Source: Owenweeksia sp.
GTDB taxonomy: Bacteria > Bacteroidota > Bacteroidia > Flavobacteriales > Schleiferiaceae
Assembly: GCA_002695025.1 (NCBI GenBank)
Contig: NZNV01000008.1
Coordinates: 62,001 to 126,000 of the forward strand
Length of the DNA: 64,000 bases
Reading direction: 5' to 3'
Shown here: in pieces, positions 45,437 to 54,873 of the stretch
Position numbering within the stretch: the stretch's first letter is position 1
Layout of the letters: the number at the start of each line of letters is the position of its first letter
Notes under the pieces: generated by a model
Databases searched by the model: none
What the model was told of the DNA's origin: nothing
What the model saw: only the letters and a program-made list of their open reading frames with translations
Position numbers and translations under genes: made by a program

Positions 45437-46534
45437 ATGGATGTTAACCATTCCATTAAAGAATGGCTGCCCGCAAGGGCTAAAACCCTGATTATTGCTG
45501 GTCCCTGTAGCGTGGAGAGCGAAGCCCAGATGCTGGAAACCGCAGAAGGGATTGCTGCCACCGGAATGGCTTCGGCCTTACGGGGAGGTGTCTGGAAACC
45601 CCGCACCAAGCCCGGATCATTTGAAGGAATCGGGGTACCGGCTCTTGAATGGCTTAAAAATGCCGGTGACAAGGTAAACCTGCCGGTGATGACCGAAGTG
45701 GCTAATGCCCTGCACGTAGAAGAAGCCTTGAAAGCGGACATTGATATGCTGTGGATAGGCGCACGCACCACAGTCAACCCTTTTTATGTTCAGGAAATTG
45801 CCGATGCCCTGCGTGGGGTGGATATCCCCGTTTGGGTAAAGAATCCCATCCATCCGGAGGTAGGTTTATGGCTGGGGGCTATGGAACGGTTGAATAGTAC
45901 GGGTATACAAAAAATTGGGGCTATTCATCGTGGATTTTATTCGTACCAAAGCAGTCCCTTCCGCAATGAGCCCAAATGGGAATTATCCTTTGAACTGAGA
46001 AGGCTCGCCCCGGATATTCCTATTATTTGCGACCCCAGTCATATTGCCGGTAAACAGGAGTTGATCAAGGAAGTATGCCAAAGCAGTCTGGATCTGGGCA
46101 TGGATGGTTTTATAATTGAAACACATTGTAATCCCTCCAAGGCTTTGAGTGATGCCCGCCAGCAAATAACTCCCACTCACTTGCAGGAAATCGTAAACAG
46201 CCTGGAAACGCGCGCTGACTTGCTGGATGATGAGCGTTTTATTGCCCGGCTGGAGGAACTGCGTAACGAGATCGATAAACTGGACCACCGTCTACTGGAT
46301 GTATTACGGGAAAGGGTTGACATCGTAGAGTCCATCAGCGATGTGAAAACCCGTAACCAGGTTAAGATCTTCCAGATGAAACGCTGGTTCAAGATCCTGG
46401 AGAACCGCGAGGCCTACGCCAGAGAACTGGGCCTCGATACCGAAATTGTACACGAACTTTTTCAGCTTATCCACAAGTATTCCATTGACATCCAAATCAA
46501 GGCGCAGCAAGGCCAAAAGGATTTTACTTCTTAA
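45437..46534 (+). CDS. Bifunctional DAHP synthase / chorismate mutase
   Basis: A 365-residue fusion that makes DAHP, the first shikimate-pathway step, and converts chorismate to prephenate. The N-terminal type I-beta DAHP synthase domain (about 1-260) shows IIAGPCSVESEAQM, GGVWKPRTKPGSFEG, WIGARTT and CDPSHIAGK. A type II (AroQ) chorismate mutase domain follows (about 265-355; LEELRNEIDKLDHRLLDVL, RERVDIVESISDVK). This order, synthase first and mutase at the C-terminus, allows the mutase to serve as a feedback-sensing domain. 22 nt after the usp gene. Confidence 0.94.
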   Translation: MDVNHSIKEWLPARAKTLIIAGPCSVESEAQMLETAEGIAATGMASALRGGVWKPRTKPGSFEGIGVPALEWLKNAGDKVNLPVMTEVANALHVEEALKADIDMLWIGARTTVNPFYVQEIADALRGVDIPVWVKNPIHPEVGLWLGAMERLNSTGIQKIGAIHRGFYSYQSSPFRNEPKWELSFELRRLAPDIPIICDPSHIAGKQELIKEVCQSSLDLGMDGFIIETHCNPSKALSDARQQITPTHLQEIVNSLETRADLLDDERFIARLEELRNEIDKLDHRLLDVLRERVDIVESISDVKTRNQVKIFQMKRWFKILENREAYARELGLDTEIVHELFQLIHKYSIDIQIKAQQGQKDFTS

Positions 46535-46560
46535 ATTGAAAGTTGTTCAATCCCCTGCTC

Positions 46561-48276
46561 ATGGAATACCAATGGAAATCACTCGAAAAACCGCATCCCG
46601 AAACCGTTCAAAAGCTTCAGAAGGAACTGGGCATCAACCCCATACTTTGCCAACTACTGGCCCAAAGAGAAATTTACGATTTTCAAACGGCCAAGGATTT
46701 TTTCAGACCTTCTTTAAAACAGTTGTACGATCCATTCCTGATGCAGGATATGGACAAGGCCGTAGCCCGGATAGACCTGGCTAAACAGAAAGGAGAAAAA
46801 TTGCTGATCTACGGAGATTATGATGTGGACGGGACCACCGCTGTTTCCCTGCTTAGCTCCTTTTTACGGAAACATCACCCCGAACTGGACATCTACATCC
46901 CGGATCGCTACGCGGAAGGCTACGGAGTTTCCTTCCAGGGCATTGATTATGCCAAAGAACAAGGCATGACCCTTATCATTGCCCTGGATTGTGGCATTAA
47001 AGCCGTGGACAAGGTAGAATATGCTTCTTCCCTGGGTATTGATTTTATCATTTGTGATCACCACCTGCCGGGTGATATGCTACCGCAGGCAGTAGCTATC
47101 CTGGACCCTAAGCGTAGAGAGTGTAATTATCCTTATAAAGAACTTAGTGGCTGCGGAATAGGCTTTAAACTGGTGCAGGCACTCTGCCAGAAATGGCATC
47201 TTCCAAAAGAAGAATGGTTGCCCCTGCTGGACCTGCTGGCCGTAAGTATCGGGGCCGATATAGTACCTATTACGGGTGAGAACCGTATCCTCGCCTACCA
47301 TGGTTTGCGGATGATTAACAGCCGCCCCCGGCCCGGTTTTGCCCTGCTTAAGGAATTGGCGGGTAAAAAGGACAAAGATCTTTCCATTACTGATGTGGTA
47401 TTTATGATAGGGCCCCGGATCAACGCAGCCGGGCGTATCTCACACGGTAAACTGGCGGTGGACCTGCTTACAGGCACCGAGCTTGATCGTATAGAAGAGG
47501 ATTCCCTGACCATTAACGATCAAAACACGGAGCGTAGAGAACTGGACCGGAGTATTACCGCTTCGGCACTGAGCTTAATCGAAGAACTGCAGGAGCAGGA
47601 GCGATCTGCTACCGTGGTTTTTAATCGTGACTGGCACAAAGGGGTTATAGGCATTGTCGCTTCCCGGCTCATTGAGACCTATTACCGCCCTACCATAGTC
47701 TTTACGGAAAGCAACGGCAAACTGACCGGCTCGGCCCGTTCTGTGCCAGGCTTTGATCTTTACCAGGCCCTGGAACGCTGTGGGGATATGCTGGAACAAT
47801 TTGGTGGCCATAAATATGCGGCTGGAATGACCTTACAACCGGAAAACTTTGATCGCTTTAAAACAGCCTTTGAAGAAGTGGTTACCGAATTGATATTGCC
47901 GGACCAAAAAATACCCACCCTACTAATTGATGCCACAGTAAGGTTCAGCGATATTCAAGCTAAGTTCTACAACATCCTGAAACAGTTCGCTCCTTTTGGA
48001 CCGGGCAATTTGAGCCCCGTTTTCAAAACAGACGGATTAATGGATACGGGACACAGCCGCATCGTGGGGAACGATAAAAATCACCTTAGGCTTGTTTTAC
48101 AGGAGCCCTCCAGCGGAATATGTATTTCCGGGATTGCTTTTGGAATGGCCAACAAAATGGACCTCGTACTATCCGGGCGGCCACTATCGGTTCTCTACCA
48201 CCTGGAAGAAAACGAGTTCAACGGCAAAAAGGGCCTGCAATTAATGGTGAAGGATCTTAAAATTTCGGAATACTAA
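46561..48276 (+). CDS. recJ: Single-stranded-DNA exonuclease RecJ
   Basis: 5'-3' ssDNA exonuclease of the DHH superfamily, 571 residues. Motifs: DYDVDGTTAVSLL, LDCGIKA, CDHHLPGD (DHH), GPRINAAGRI, and the DHHA1 GGHKYAAGMTL, followed by an OB-like C-terminal domain. The ATG at 46561 is used; the upstream TTG at 46543 would add six residues. It is 26 nt after the synthase-mutase gene. It acts in recombination and mismatch repair. Confidence 0.94.
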   Translation: MEYQWKSLEKPHPETVQKLQKELGINPILCQLLAQREIYDFQTAKDFFRPSLKQLYDPFLMQDMDKAVARIDLAKQKGEKLLIYGDYDVDGTTAVSLLSSFLRKHHPELDIYIPDRYAEGYGVSFQGIDYAKEQGMTLIIALDCGIKAVDKVEYASSLGIDFIICDHHLPGDMLPQAVAILDPKRRECNYPYKELSGCGIGFKLVQALCQKWHLPKEEWLPLLDLLAVSIGADIVPITGENRILAYHGLRMINSRPRPGFALLKELAGKKDKDLSITDVVFMIGPRINAAGRISHGKLAVDLLTGTELDRIEEDSLTINDQNTERRELDRSITASALSLIEELQEQERSATVVFNRDWHKGVIGIVASRLIETYYRPTIVFTESNGKLTGSARSVPGFDLYQALERCGDMLEQFGGHKYAAGMTLQPENFDRFKTAFEEVVTELILPDQKIPTLLIDATVRFSDIQAKFYNILKQFAPFGPGNLSPVFKTDGLMDTGHSRIVGNDKNHLRLVLQEPSSGICISGIAFGMANKMDLVLSGRPLSVLYHLEENEFNGKKGLQLMVKDLKISEY

Positions 48277-48288
48277 ACCCGGATCCGC

Positions 48289-49599
48289 TTACTTTCCAGC
48301 AGAAGCCATCAGTACATCATCCTCCGGAGCAGGCACCTCCTGTATTGGCATGGTATCCAAATGGGATTTCCACTTTTCCATAAAGCTGGTGTATTCGTCT
48401 TTATACTCCGGCTTGATAGGTTCTGCCTCGGGAAGATCCTGCTTGTAAGGGTCTACCTGCACCCCATTTTTCCAGAATCGGTAACATACGTGCGGACCGG
48501 TAGCCAGACCGGTACTACCCACATAGCCTATCACATCACCTTGCCTTACCACCTTACCCTTATGCATACCCTTTGCAAACTTGCTCATGTGCAGGTATTG
48601 CGTGGTATACGTTGAGTTGTGACGGATCTTCACATAGTTGCCATTACCACTGGTATAGGTAGCAGCGATGACCGTACCGTCTGATGTAGCTTTGATAGGT
48701 GTACCGTGTGGCGCGGCATAATCCGTTCCCAGGTGAGACTTCCAGCGTTTCAGCACCGGGTGAAAACGTTTGGGTGAATAACGGCTGGATATGCGGGAAA
48801 AATCCAGTGGTGCCTTAAGGAAAGCCTTTCTCAGGGTGTTACCCTCTTCATTGAAGTAATCGGAGTAATCATCTTTCTTAAAATAGAACGAGTAAAAGGA
48901 CTGTCCTCCGTGGTTAAAATCTGCGGCCAGGATACGGCCGGTACCCACACTTACAGTATCATCGATAAATTTTTCCTCATAAACCAGTTTGAAGTAGTCA
49001 CCCTTGCGCAGGTGAAAAAAGTCAATGGACCAGGCATAAATATCGGAAAGGCGCATGATCAGGCCCGCAGAAGCACCGCGATCGATCAATGCTTCATACA
49101 ATGAAGACTGTATGATTCCGCTTACTTCACGTTGCTTAACCGTTACTTCTTTCTTTCCCTGGTATACCTGAACTGAATCCTTAAGATCAAAAACATAGTA
49201 ATCCACCGCACTGGACTCATACACCAGGTAACGGGCCACGCGTAAGCTATCATTGCCTTCACAGAAAACCGAATAAGGTTTACCCATACGAAGCTTGCGA
49301 ACGTCAAAAATATCCTTGAACTCTGTAGCTATCTTATTGATGATGGGATAATCAATTCCATAAGCCATTAATATATTACCAAAGCTCTCACCGCGCTGCA
49401 CCACTTTAGTTTCCACCTCAAAGGAATCAACGGGAATACCAAAGAGCTTTTGAGCGGGAACATGTTCCGCCTTAATAATACCCCCTTCAGTTTGAGTGGG
49501 AAGTAATTTATGTTGTTGGGATTGGTAAAGGTGGTTGGCGATTAAAAGAGTAAAAAAAACAGCGCTTAGAACTGAAATCAGCTTGAATCTTTTCTTCAT
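48289..49599 (-). CDS. M23-family cell-wall peptidase, membrane anchored
   Basis: A 436-residue protein with an N-terminal hydrophobic helix (ISVLSAVFFTLLIANHLY), a LysM-like region (VVQRGESFGNILMAYGID, about 62-80), and a C-terminal M23 domain (about 285-390). Metal ligands: His and Asp of HLGTDYAAPHGT. The usual second motif HxH is GPHVCYRF here, so the third ligand position is Cys. Catalytic His is also present in QYLHMSK. It probably cuts peptidoglycan crosslinks or regulates amidases. Confidence 0.88.
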   Translation of the reverse strand: MKKRFKLISVLSAVFFTLLIANHLYQSQQHKLLPTQTEGGIIKAEHVPAQKLFGIPVDSFEVETKVVQRGESFGNILMAYGIDYPIINKIATEFKDIFDVRKLRMGKPYSVFCEGNDSLRVARYLVYESSAVDYYVFDLKDSVQVYQGKKEVTVKQREVSGIIQSSLYEALIDRGASAGLIMRLSDIYAWSIDFFHLRKGDYFKLVYEEKFIDDTVSVGTGRILAADFNHGGQSFYSFYFKKDDYSDYFNEEGNTLRKAFLKAPLDFSRISSRYSPKRFHPVLKRWKSHLGTDYAAPHGTPIKATSDGTVIAATYTSGNGNYVKIRHNSTYTTQYLHMSKFAKGMHKGKVVRQGDVIGYVGSTGLATGPHVCYRFWKNGVQVDPYKQDLPEAEPIKPEYKDEYTSFMEKWKSHLDTMPIQEVPAPEDDVLMASAGK

Positions 49600-49637
49600 T
49601 TAGTATCCTCCTTTTTATCAAATGTTTAAAAGCGGAT

Positions 49638-49669
49638 CAAATATATGATTTCAAGCGAATTGTACTAAA
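49638..49669 (-). promoter_or_regulatory. Promoter of the M23 peptidase gene
   Basis: On the minus strand TTTA (49666-49669), 20 nt, TAtaTTTG (49638-49645), 38 nt before the ATG. Confidence 0.42.
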
Positions 49670-49719
49670 AAAATCCAGCAAAAGAGCCAAATTTTAACAG
49701 TTTTTTGGATGAAAATCCC

Positions 49720-50691
49720 TTATTTCCCGGGTCCAACCTCTTCCAGTACGGATTTTACCCAACCTTTACCCCACTCTTCTATCTCTTTGTCCGACCATAA
49801 TTCAGGGTAAAAAATGCGTTTCTGGAAACGCGGTGGCAGGTATTTCTGCCAATTCGTTCCTCCGGTAGCGGCAATATCGTTGGGCCTTCTGGCCAGGTAT
49901 ACCACTGAAGTACGGTAGTGCTGCAAGGGCCAGTTTACATTTACGTTCAGATCCAGGGCTCGATAAGCATCAATAAGCTCCTGGTCTTTCTGATCGGCTG
50001 CGGGAAGCCTGGTGTACAATTGCCAAATATTAACGTTGCGGAAGCGGTAGGCCATACGGATCAATTCCTCCGAATACTTCTTTTCAAACTGCTTCAGGGT
50101 AAGGGTTTTTTCACCGGTTTTTTCAAGTGTAGCCCCTTTCTTCCAGTAAATATTCTCGTACATCTCCTCAATGGAATGCACATCGCTACGTATACCTTCT
50201 CTTACCTCCTTATCAACCAGGTTAATGAAATCAGTAGCCCCGATCTCCACCATACGGTACTGTGCCGACTGGAAGCCACTGGCCGGTATCAATGACATCC
50301 TGAACTTCAGGAACTGCTCGCGATCCATTCCTTTTTCCATAACCCCAAATGAATGCGTGAGGGCACTGAAATAACGGTTCATCCGTCCCAGCTTCGTTTT
50401 CAGGGTTTGCAGGTCCACGCTTTCCATTTCTGCCATCTGACGCATCTCGTGCAAGGTCAGCTTAAAATAAAGCTCCGTGATCTGATGGTACATAATGAAT
50501 ATTTCCTCATCGGGAATGCTGGTCCGGGGGGTTTGGAGACTCAGCAGCGTATCGAGGTGAACATAGTCCCAGTAAGTATTGTATTCCGCGTAAAGAAGAC
50601 CATCCAGGTAGGCAATGAGTTCCTGGCCACTGGCATGGTATTTATCAGCTAGTTTCTGAATGCGGTCATTCAGTTCGGGGGTAATTTCCAT
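49720..50691 (-). CDS. Tryptophan 2,3-dioxygenase family protein
   Basis: A 323-residue heme enzyme of the TDO family that opens the indole ring of tryptophan to N-formylkynurenine. The family blocks are TYWDYVHLDTLLSLQTPR, IMYHQITELYFKLTLHEMRQ and FRMSLIPASGFQSAQYRMVE (heme/substrate contacts). It is longer at the C-terminus than Xanthomonas TDO and ends with PNDIAATGGTNWQKYLPPRF. No kynurenine-pathway partners are nearby. A TAnnTTTG-like box (50716-50723, minus) lies upstream. Confidence 0.9.
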   Translation of the reverse strand: MEITPELNDRIQKLADKYHASGQELIAYLDGLLYAEYNTYWDYVHLDTLLSLQTPRTSIPDEEIFIMYHQITELYFKLTLHEMRQMAEMESVDLQTLKTKLGRMNRYFSALTHSFGVMEKGMDREQFLKFRMSLIPASGFQSAQYRMVEIGATDFINLVDKEVREGIRSDVHSIEEMYENIYWKKGATLEKTGEKTLTLKQFEKKYSEELIRMAYRFRNVNIWQLYTRLPAADQKDQELIDAYRALDLNVNVNWPLQHYRTSVVYLARRPNDIAATGGTNWQKYLPPRFQKRIFYPELWSDKEIEEWGKGWVKSVLEEVGPGK

Positions 50692-50733
50692 TAACTCGGG
50701 CTTGTATTAAAAAGCCAAAGTTACCAAATCTTA

Positions 50734-51534
50734 TTACCTGAAGTTTATGGAATGACGCAGATTCTTGTACTCCATCAGGTCTATCTTGATACTTCCTACC
50801 GCCAATTCTGACTCCAGACGGATAGGCACTTTGTTTTGATCATCGGTTACCCAAAGGGTCATACCTTCCTTTTCCTTAAACACACGTCCGGACTGCACCA
50901 GTGGCTGGAATTTCATACAACGTATACGACCGAAGTCGGATTTTACCGTTTCCTTACCCAGGTATTTAAAGCGAAACGGATACATTTCATGGTCCAGGAA
51001 CATATCCACCGGTACCTCCTGGCCAACTTTCAATGTATCGGCATTGATACAACGCGCGTAATAGAACGTACTCAGGAGATCCTGGGCATTGTTGTCAATG
51101 TTGAACGATTGATTATTAGCCTTAAGGTCCACCGCTTTGTTCTCATAATGATCGAAAATGATATGGCGATTGATCTTGTAACCACCTTCATCCACATCGC
51201 GGATGAATTCCCAGGGGATCATGGCTTCTGTATCTATGTAGGTCTCATAACGATCCCGGGTCTTGAAGAACCACTCTGCCATTCCTGTAGTTTTACCCAC
51301 ACCTACCATGTGGAAAACCGGACGATTTTTACGGGTGGTTTTCTTGGCTACGGTTAGCTCAGCAATACCGGCATTGATAATTCCATAGTGAATACGGTAC
51401 TTCAGGTATTCACCTACCGCGAAGGCATTGTTATTTACATTACGAAGGGTCTTTTTACCAGGTATCACATCCTGCGAAAAGGACATCCCGGCAGGGATAA
51501 CAACAAGACACACCAGTGCGAACCATTTTCTCAT
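50734..51534 (-). CDS. DUF3108 exported protein
   Basis: A 266-residue protein with a signal peptide (VCLVVIPAGMSFSQ) and the DUF3108 pattern: FAVGEYLKYRIHYGIINAG, NRPVFHMVGVGKTTGM, FFKTRDRYETYID and a C-terminal TLWVTDDQNKVPIRLESELA. These predicted beta-sandwich envelope proteins are of unknown function. 42 nt upstream of the dioxygenase gene on the same strand. Confidence 0.86.
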   Translation of the reverse strand: MRKWFALVCLVVIPAGMSFSQDVIPGKKTLRNVNNNAFAVGEYLKYRIHYGIINAGIAELTVAKKTTRKNRPVFHMVGVGKTTGMAEWFFKTRDRYETYIDTEAMIPWEFIRDVDEGGYKINRHIIFDHYENKAVDLKANNQSFNIDNNAQDLLSTFYYARCINADTLKVGQEVPVDMFLDHEMYPFRFKYLGKETVKSDFGRIRCMKFQPLVQSGRVFKEKEGMTLWVTDDQNKVPIRLESELAVGSIKIDLMEYKNLRHSINFR

Positions 51535-51590
51535 ACTGCAAATCCTTTGTTTTTAAAAATTACAAATTGGATGCCAAAGGGTTCGCAAGT

Positions 51591-51854
51591 CTACTTAAAA
51601 AACTCGGAAATGGTACCTTTTACAGCTCCATAAGTGTCATCAATGGAACTGTTGTACCCGGGAATTACGTCAATATTGTAGTATTGTTTGACCTCAAGAA
51701 GGGCCAGTAGAAAAATAAAAAACCAAACCAGTAAGCCCGATGATTTAAAGACTATACCTAAATTTTCCAGGAAAAGGGACCAGGATAGCCGGGTAGAGTC
51801 CCGGCCTACGGATTCAATGAGTCTCTCTTTCTTATGTACAACGTCTAATGCCAC
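51591..51854 (-). CDS. Possible 87-residue membrane protein
   Basis: A small ORF starting with GTG. It has one hydrophobic helix (GLLVWFFIFLLALL, about 40-53) between a basic N-terminal part and a polar C-terminal tail. Support comes mainly from a promoter-like TTTG-N20-CAtcTTTG just upstream and its placement 56 nt before the DUF3108 gene on the same strand. No homologue recognised; it could be chance. Confidence 0.42.
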   Translation of the reverse strand: MALDVVHKKERLIESVGRDSTRLSWSLFLENLGIVFKSSGLLVWFFIFLLALLEVKQYYNIDVIPGYNSSIDDTYGAVKGTISEFFK

Positions 51855-51877
51855 TTACTGTAATACTAATACTACAG

Positions 51878-51909
51878 CAAAGATGTGAGATATTATTTAC
51901 ATATGCAAA
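51878..51909 (-). promoter_or_regulatory. Candidate promoter of the small ORF and DUF3108 gene
   Basis: On the minus strand TTTG (51906-51909), 20 nt, CAtcTTTG (51878-51885), one mismatch to the -7 consensus. It could drive the small ORF and the DUF3108 gene together. Confidence 0.4.
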
Positions 51910-52020
51910 TTTTTTTGTAGTCTTTTACCTACCAAAATCATGGAAAGAAGAATTTCTCACCTTAAAAACGACATTTTCAGACCGTTAATCGATGAAGCCT
52001 AGAAACATCTGTAGGAAAAA

Positions 52021-54813
52021 CTATACAACTATATTAACGATCTTACCCGGCACCACAATCACCTTACGGATGCTTTTGCCTTCCAGGTAACCCTGGGTTT
52101 TCTCCAGAGATATAATATGTTTCTCTATTTCATCCTTGCTCATGGCCAGTGAAAGCTCCTCTTTGAAACGCATTTTCCCATTGAAAGCCACCGGGTATTC
52201 AAAAGTGTCTTCCACCAGGTATTGTTCCTCGGCTTGCGGAAAAGGAACTTCAGAAATACTACCGGCCGAAGGTTGTAGTTTTGACCACAACTCTTCCGCG
52301 ATGTGCGGAGCAAAAGGCGAAAGTAAAATAGCCAGGGGCTCCAGTATTGTGCGCTTGTTACACTTTAAGCCACCCAGCTCGTTTACGCAGATCATAAAGG
52401 CGCTAACCGATGTATTGAAACTGAACTGTTCAATATCATCATTCACCTTTTTAATAAGCGTGTGCAAGGATTTCAATTCCTCTTTGGAGGGTTCATCCTC
52501 ACTTACTATAAAGTCTCCATCCTTATGGTACAGGCGCCAAAGTTTTTTAAGGAAGTTGTATACCCCACTAATACCGGCCGTATTCCAGGGTTTGGACTGC
52601 TCCAGCGGCCCCAGGAACATCTCGTACATACGCAGGGTATCCGCTCCGTATTCTTCACAGATATTATCAGGATTCACCACGTTGTACTTGGACTTGGACA
52701 TTTTTTCCACCTCACGCGTAACCACGAACTTACCGCCTTCCAGGGCAAACTCTGCATTACCCACATCATCACGCCACTGGCGAAACTGTTCTATATCCAA
52801 TTCATCGGAGGCATTCACCATATTCACATCCACGTGGATCGGATCGGTAGGCACCTGGCGGGCTATTGAAGCCGTTACAAACTCATTCTTATTTTTAAGG
52901 CGGTGTGCAAACGCTGAAGTCCCCAGGATCATCCCCTGGTTGATCAGCTTTTGGAAGGGTTCACGGGTACTTACCCAGCCACGGTCAAACATGAACTTAT
53001 GCCAGAAGCGGGAATACAAGAGGTGACCTGTGGCATGTTCGCTACCACCTATATAAAGGTCTACATTCTGCCAGTACTCCTCCGCCTTTTCGCTCACCAT
53101 TCGATCCTCATTGGCCGGATCCATATAACGCAGGTAATACCAGCTGCTGCCAGCCCAACCGGGCATGGTAGTGGTTTCCAACGGATAGCCTTCGGAAGCC
53201 GTCACCACCCCTTTTTCAGGATGGTAAGACCAGGTAGCGGCCCTGGCCAGCGGAGGTTCTCCATCATCAGTGGGCAGGTAGGCATCCACCGCTGGTAATT
53301 GCAAAGGCAGGTGTTCCTCTTTCACGGTTTGCGCCACACCATTTTCATAATACACGGGGATAGGTTCACCCCAGTATCGCTGACGACCGAATACCGCATC
53401 GCGCAAGCGGAAATTAATCTTGCCTTTTCCTATACCTTTTTTCTCAATTTCTTCAATGGCCCTGGAAATAGCCTCCTTTACATCCAAACCGTTCAAAAAG
53501 CCGGAATTCACCAACTTTCCTTCTTTGGCATCGTAGGATTCCACCGCTACATTACCCCCGGAAACCACCTCAGGAATGGGAAGGTCAAAATGTTTGGCAA
53601 AGGCCCAGTCGCGGCTGTCATGAGCAGGTACGGACATTACTGCCCCGGTACCATAAGAAGCCAGCACGTAATCCCCTATCCAGATGGGTATCTCCTGGCC
53701 CGTGAAGGGATGTACAGCATAAGCCCCGGTAAACTGACCACTAACGGTCTTCACATCCGCCATACGGTCACGCTCGGTCTTACGGCCGGCCTGCTCTTTA
53801 TATGCCTGTACAGACTCGCGGTAAGCCTCCGCAGTGATCTGGTCTACCAATTCATGCTCCGGGGCCAGTACCATAAAGCTCACCCCAAAAACGGTATCAG
53901 GGCGAGTAGTGAATACCTCTATTTTTTCTTCAGAGTCTTTAATGTCAAAATGGATACTGGCCCCTTCAGAACGGCCGATCCAATTGCGCTGGCTTTCCTT
54001 TAAAGGTTCCGGCCAGTCAATGGTATCCAGACCATCCAGCAACCTTTGGGCATAAGCGGTGATGCGCATGCTCCACTGCATCATCTTTTTCTGTACCACC
54101 GGATAGCCTCCGCGTTCGCTACGACCATCCTTTACCTCATCATTAGCCAATACCGTTCCCAGTTCGGGGCACCAGTTAACGGTGGATTCCGCACGGTACG
54201 CCAAACGGTAATTTTGAAGTATATCCTCTCTCCGGGCATCATCATATCCTGCCCATTCTTCGGGTGTAAAAGCGAGTTCCAATCCACATACTGCAAAGGT
54301 GCCTTCCGTACCGTGGTTATCGAAACGGGTAATCAGCTCAGCGATGGGCAAGGCCTTGTCGGTTTCCTTATCATACCAGCTATTGAACAGTTGCAGAAAG
54401 ATCCACTGTGTCCAGCGGTAAAAATCAGGGTTGGAGGTACGCACCTCACGCGACCAGTCGTACGAGAACCCGATCTTATCCATCTGCTCCCGGTAGCGGG
54501 AAATGTTTTGCTCAGTAGTAAGGGCCGGGTGCTGCCCGGTTTGTATAGCGTATTGCTCCGCAGGCAAACCAAAGGAATCATAACCCATGGGGTGAAGCAC
54601 ATTAAAGCCTTTATGACGTTTGTAGCGCGATACAATATCCGAGGCGATATAGCCCAGCGGGTGACCTACGTGCAAGCCGGCTCCCGATGGGTACGGGAAC
54701 ATGTCCAGCACGTAATATTTTGGTTTTCCGGAATGATTGCTGGCTTTAAAAACCTGGTTTCCGGACCAGTATTTCTGCCACTTTTCTTCGATAGCCCTAA
54801 AGTTGTACTCCAT
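52021..54813 (-). CDS. leuS: Leucyl-tRNA synthetase
   Basis: Class I synthetase of 930 residues. HIGH-type motif is HVGH (in [13 protein letters not shown], about residues 42-54) and KMSKS is at about 704. The CP1 editing domain is present ([20 protein letters not shown]). An insertion of about 60 residues rich in polar residues precedes KMSKS ([19 protein letters not shown]), as in other Bacteroidota LeuRS from memory. The start at 54813 ([16 protein letters not shown]) is the family N-terminus; the in-frame 54846 adds eleven residues. Confidence 0.97.
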   Translation of the reverse strand: MEYNFRAIEEKWQKYWSGNQVFKASNHSGKPKYYVLDMFPYPSGAGLHVGHPLGYIASDIVSRYKRHKGFNVLHPMGYDSFGLPAEQYAIQTGQHPALTTEQNISRYREQMDKIGFSYDWSREVRTSNPDFYRWTQWIFLQLFNSWYDKETDKALPIAELITRFDNHGTEGTFAVCGLELAFTPEEWAGYDDARREDILQNYRLAYRAESTVNWCPELGTVLANDEVKDGRSERGGYPVVQKKMMQWSMRITAYAQRLLDGLDTIDWPEPLKESQRNWIGRSEGASIHFDIKDSEEKIEVFTTRPDTVFGVSFMVLAPEHELVDQITAEAYRESVQAYKEQAGRKTERDRMADVKTVSGQFTGAYAVHPFTGQEIPIWIGDYVLASYGTGAVMSVPAHDSRDWAFAKHFDLPIPEVVSGGNVAVESYDAKEGKLVNSGFLNGLDVKEAISRAIEEIEKKGIGKGKINFRLRDAVFGRQRYWGEPIPVYYENGVAQTVKEEHLPLQLPAVDAYLPTDDGEPPLARAATWSYHPEKGVVTASEGYPLETTTMPGWAGSSWYYLRYMDPANEDRMVSEKAEEYWQNVDLYIGGSEHATGHLLYSRFWHKFMFDRGWVSTREPFQKLINQGMILGTSAFAHRLKNKNEFVTASIARQVPTDPIHVDVNMVNASDELDIEQFRQWRDDVGNAEFALEGGKFVVTREVEKMSKSKYNVVNPDNICEEYGADTLRMYEMFLGPLEQSKPWNTAGISGVYNFLKKLWRLYHKDGDFIVSEDEPSKEELKSLHTLIKKVNDDIEQFSFNTSVSAFMICVNELGGLKCNKRTILEPLAILLSPFAPHIAEELWSKLQPSAGSISEVPFPQAEEQYLVEDTFEYPVAFNGKMRFKEELSLAMSKDEIEKHIISLEKTQGYLEGKSIRKVIVVPGKIVNIVV

Positions 54814-54873
54814 TACTTTGCTTTGTGAGCCTGCGAAGTTAATCAAGTCATAGCGAAGATAGAAGCCAAATAC

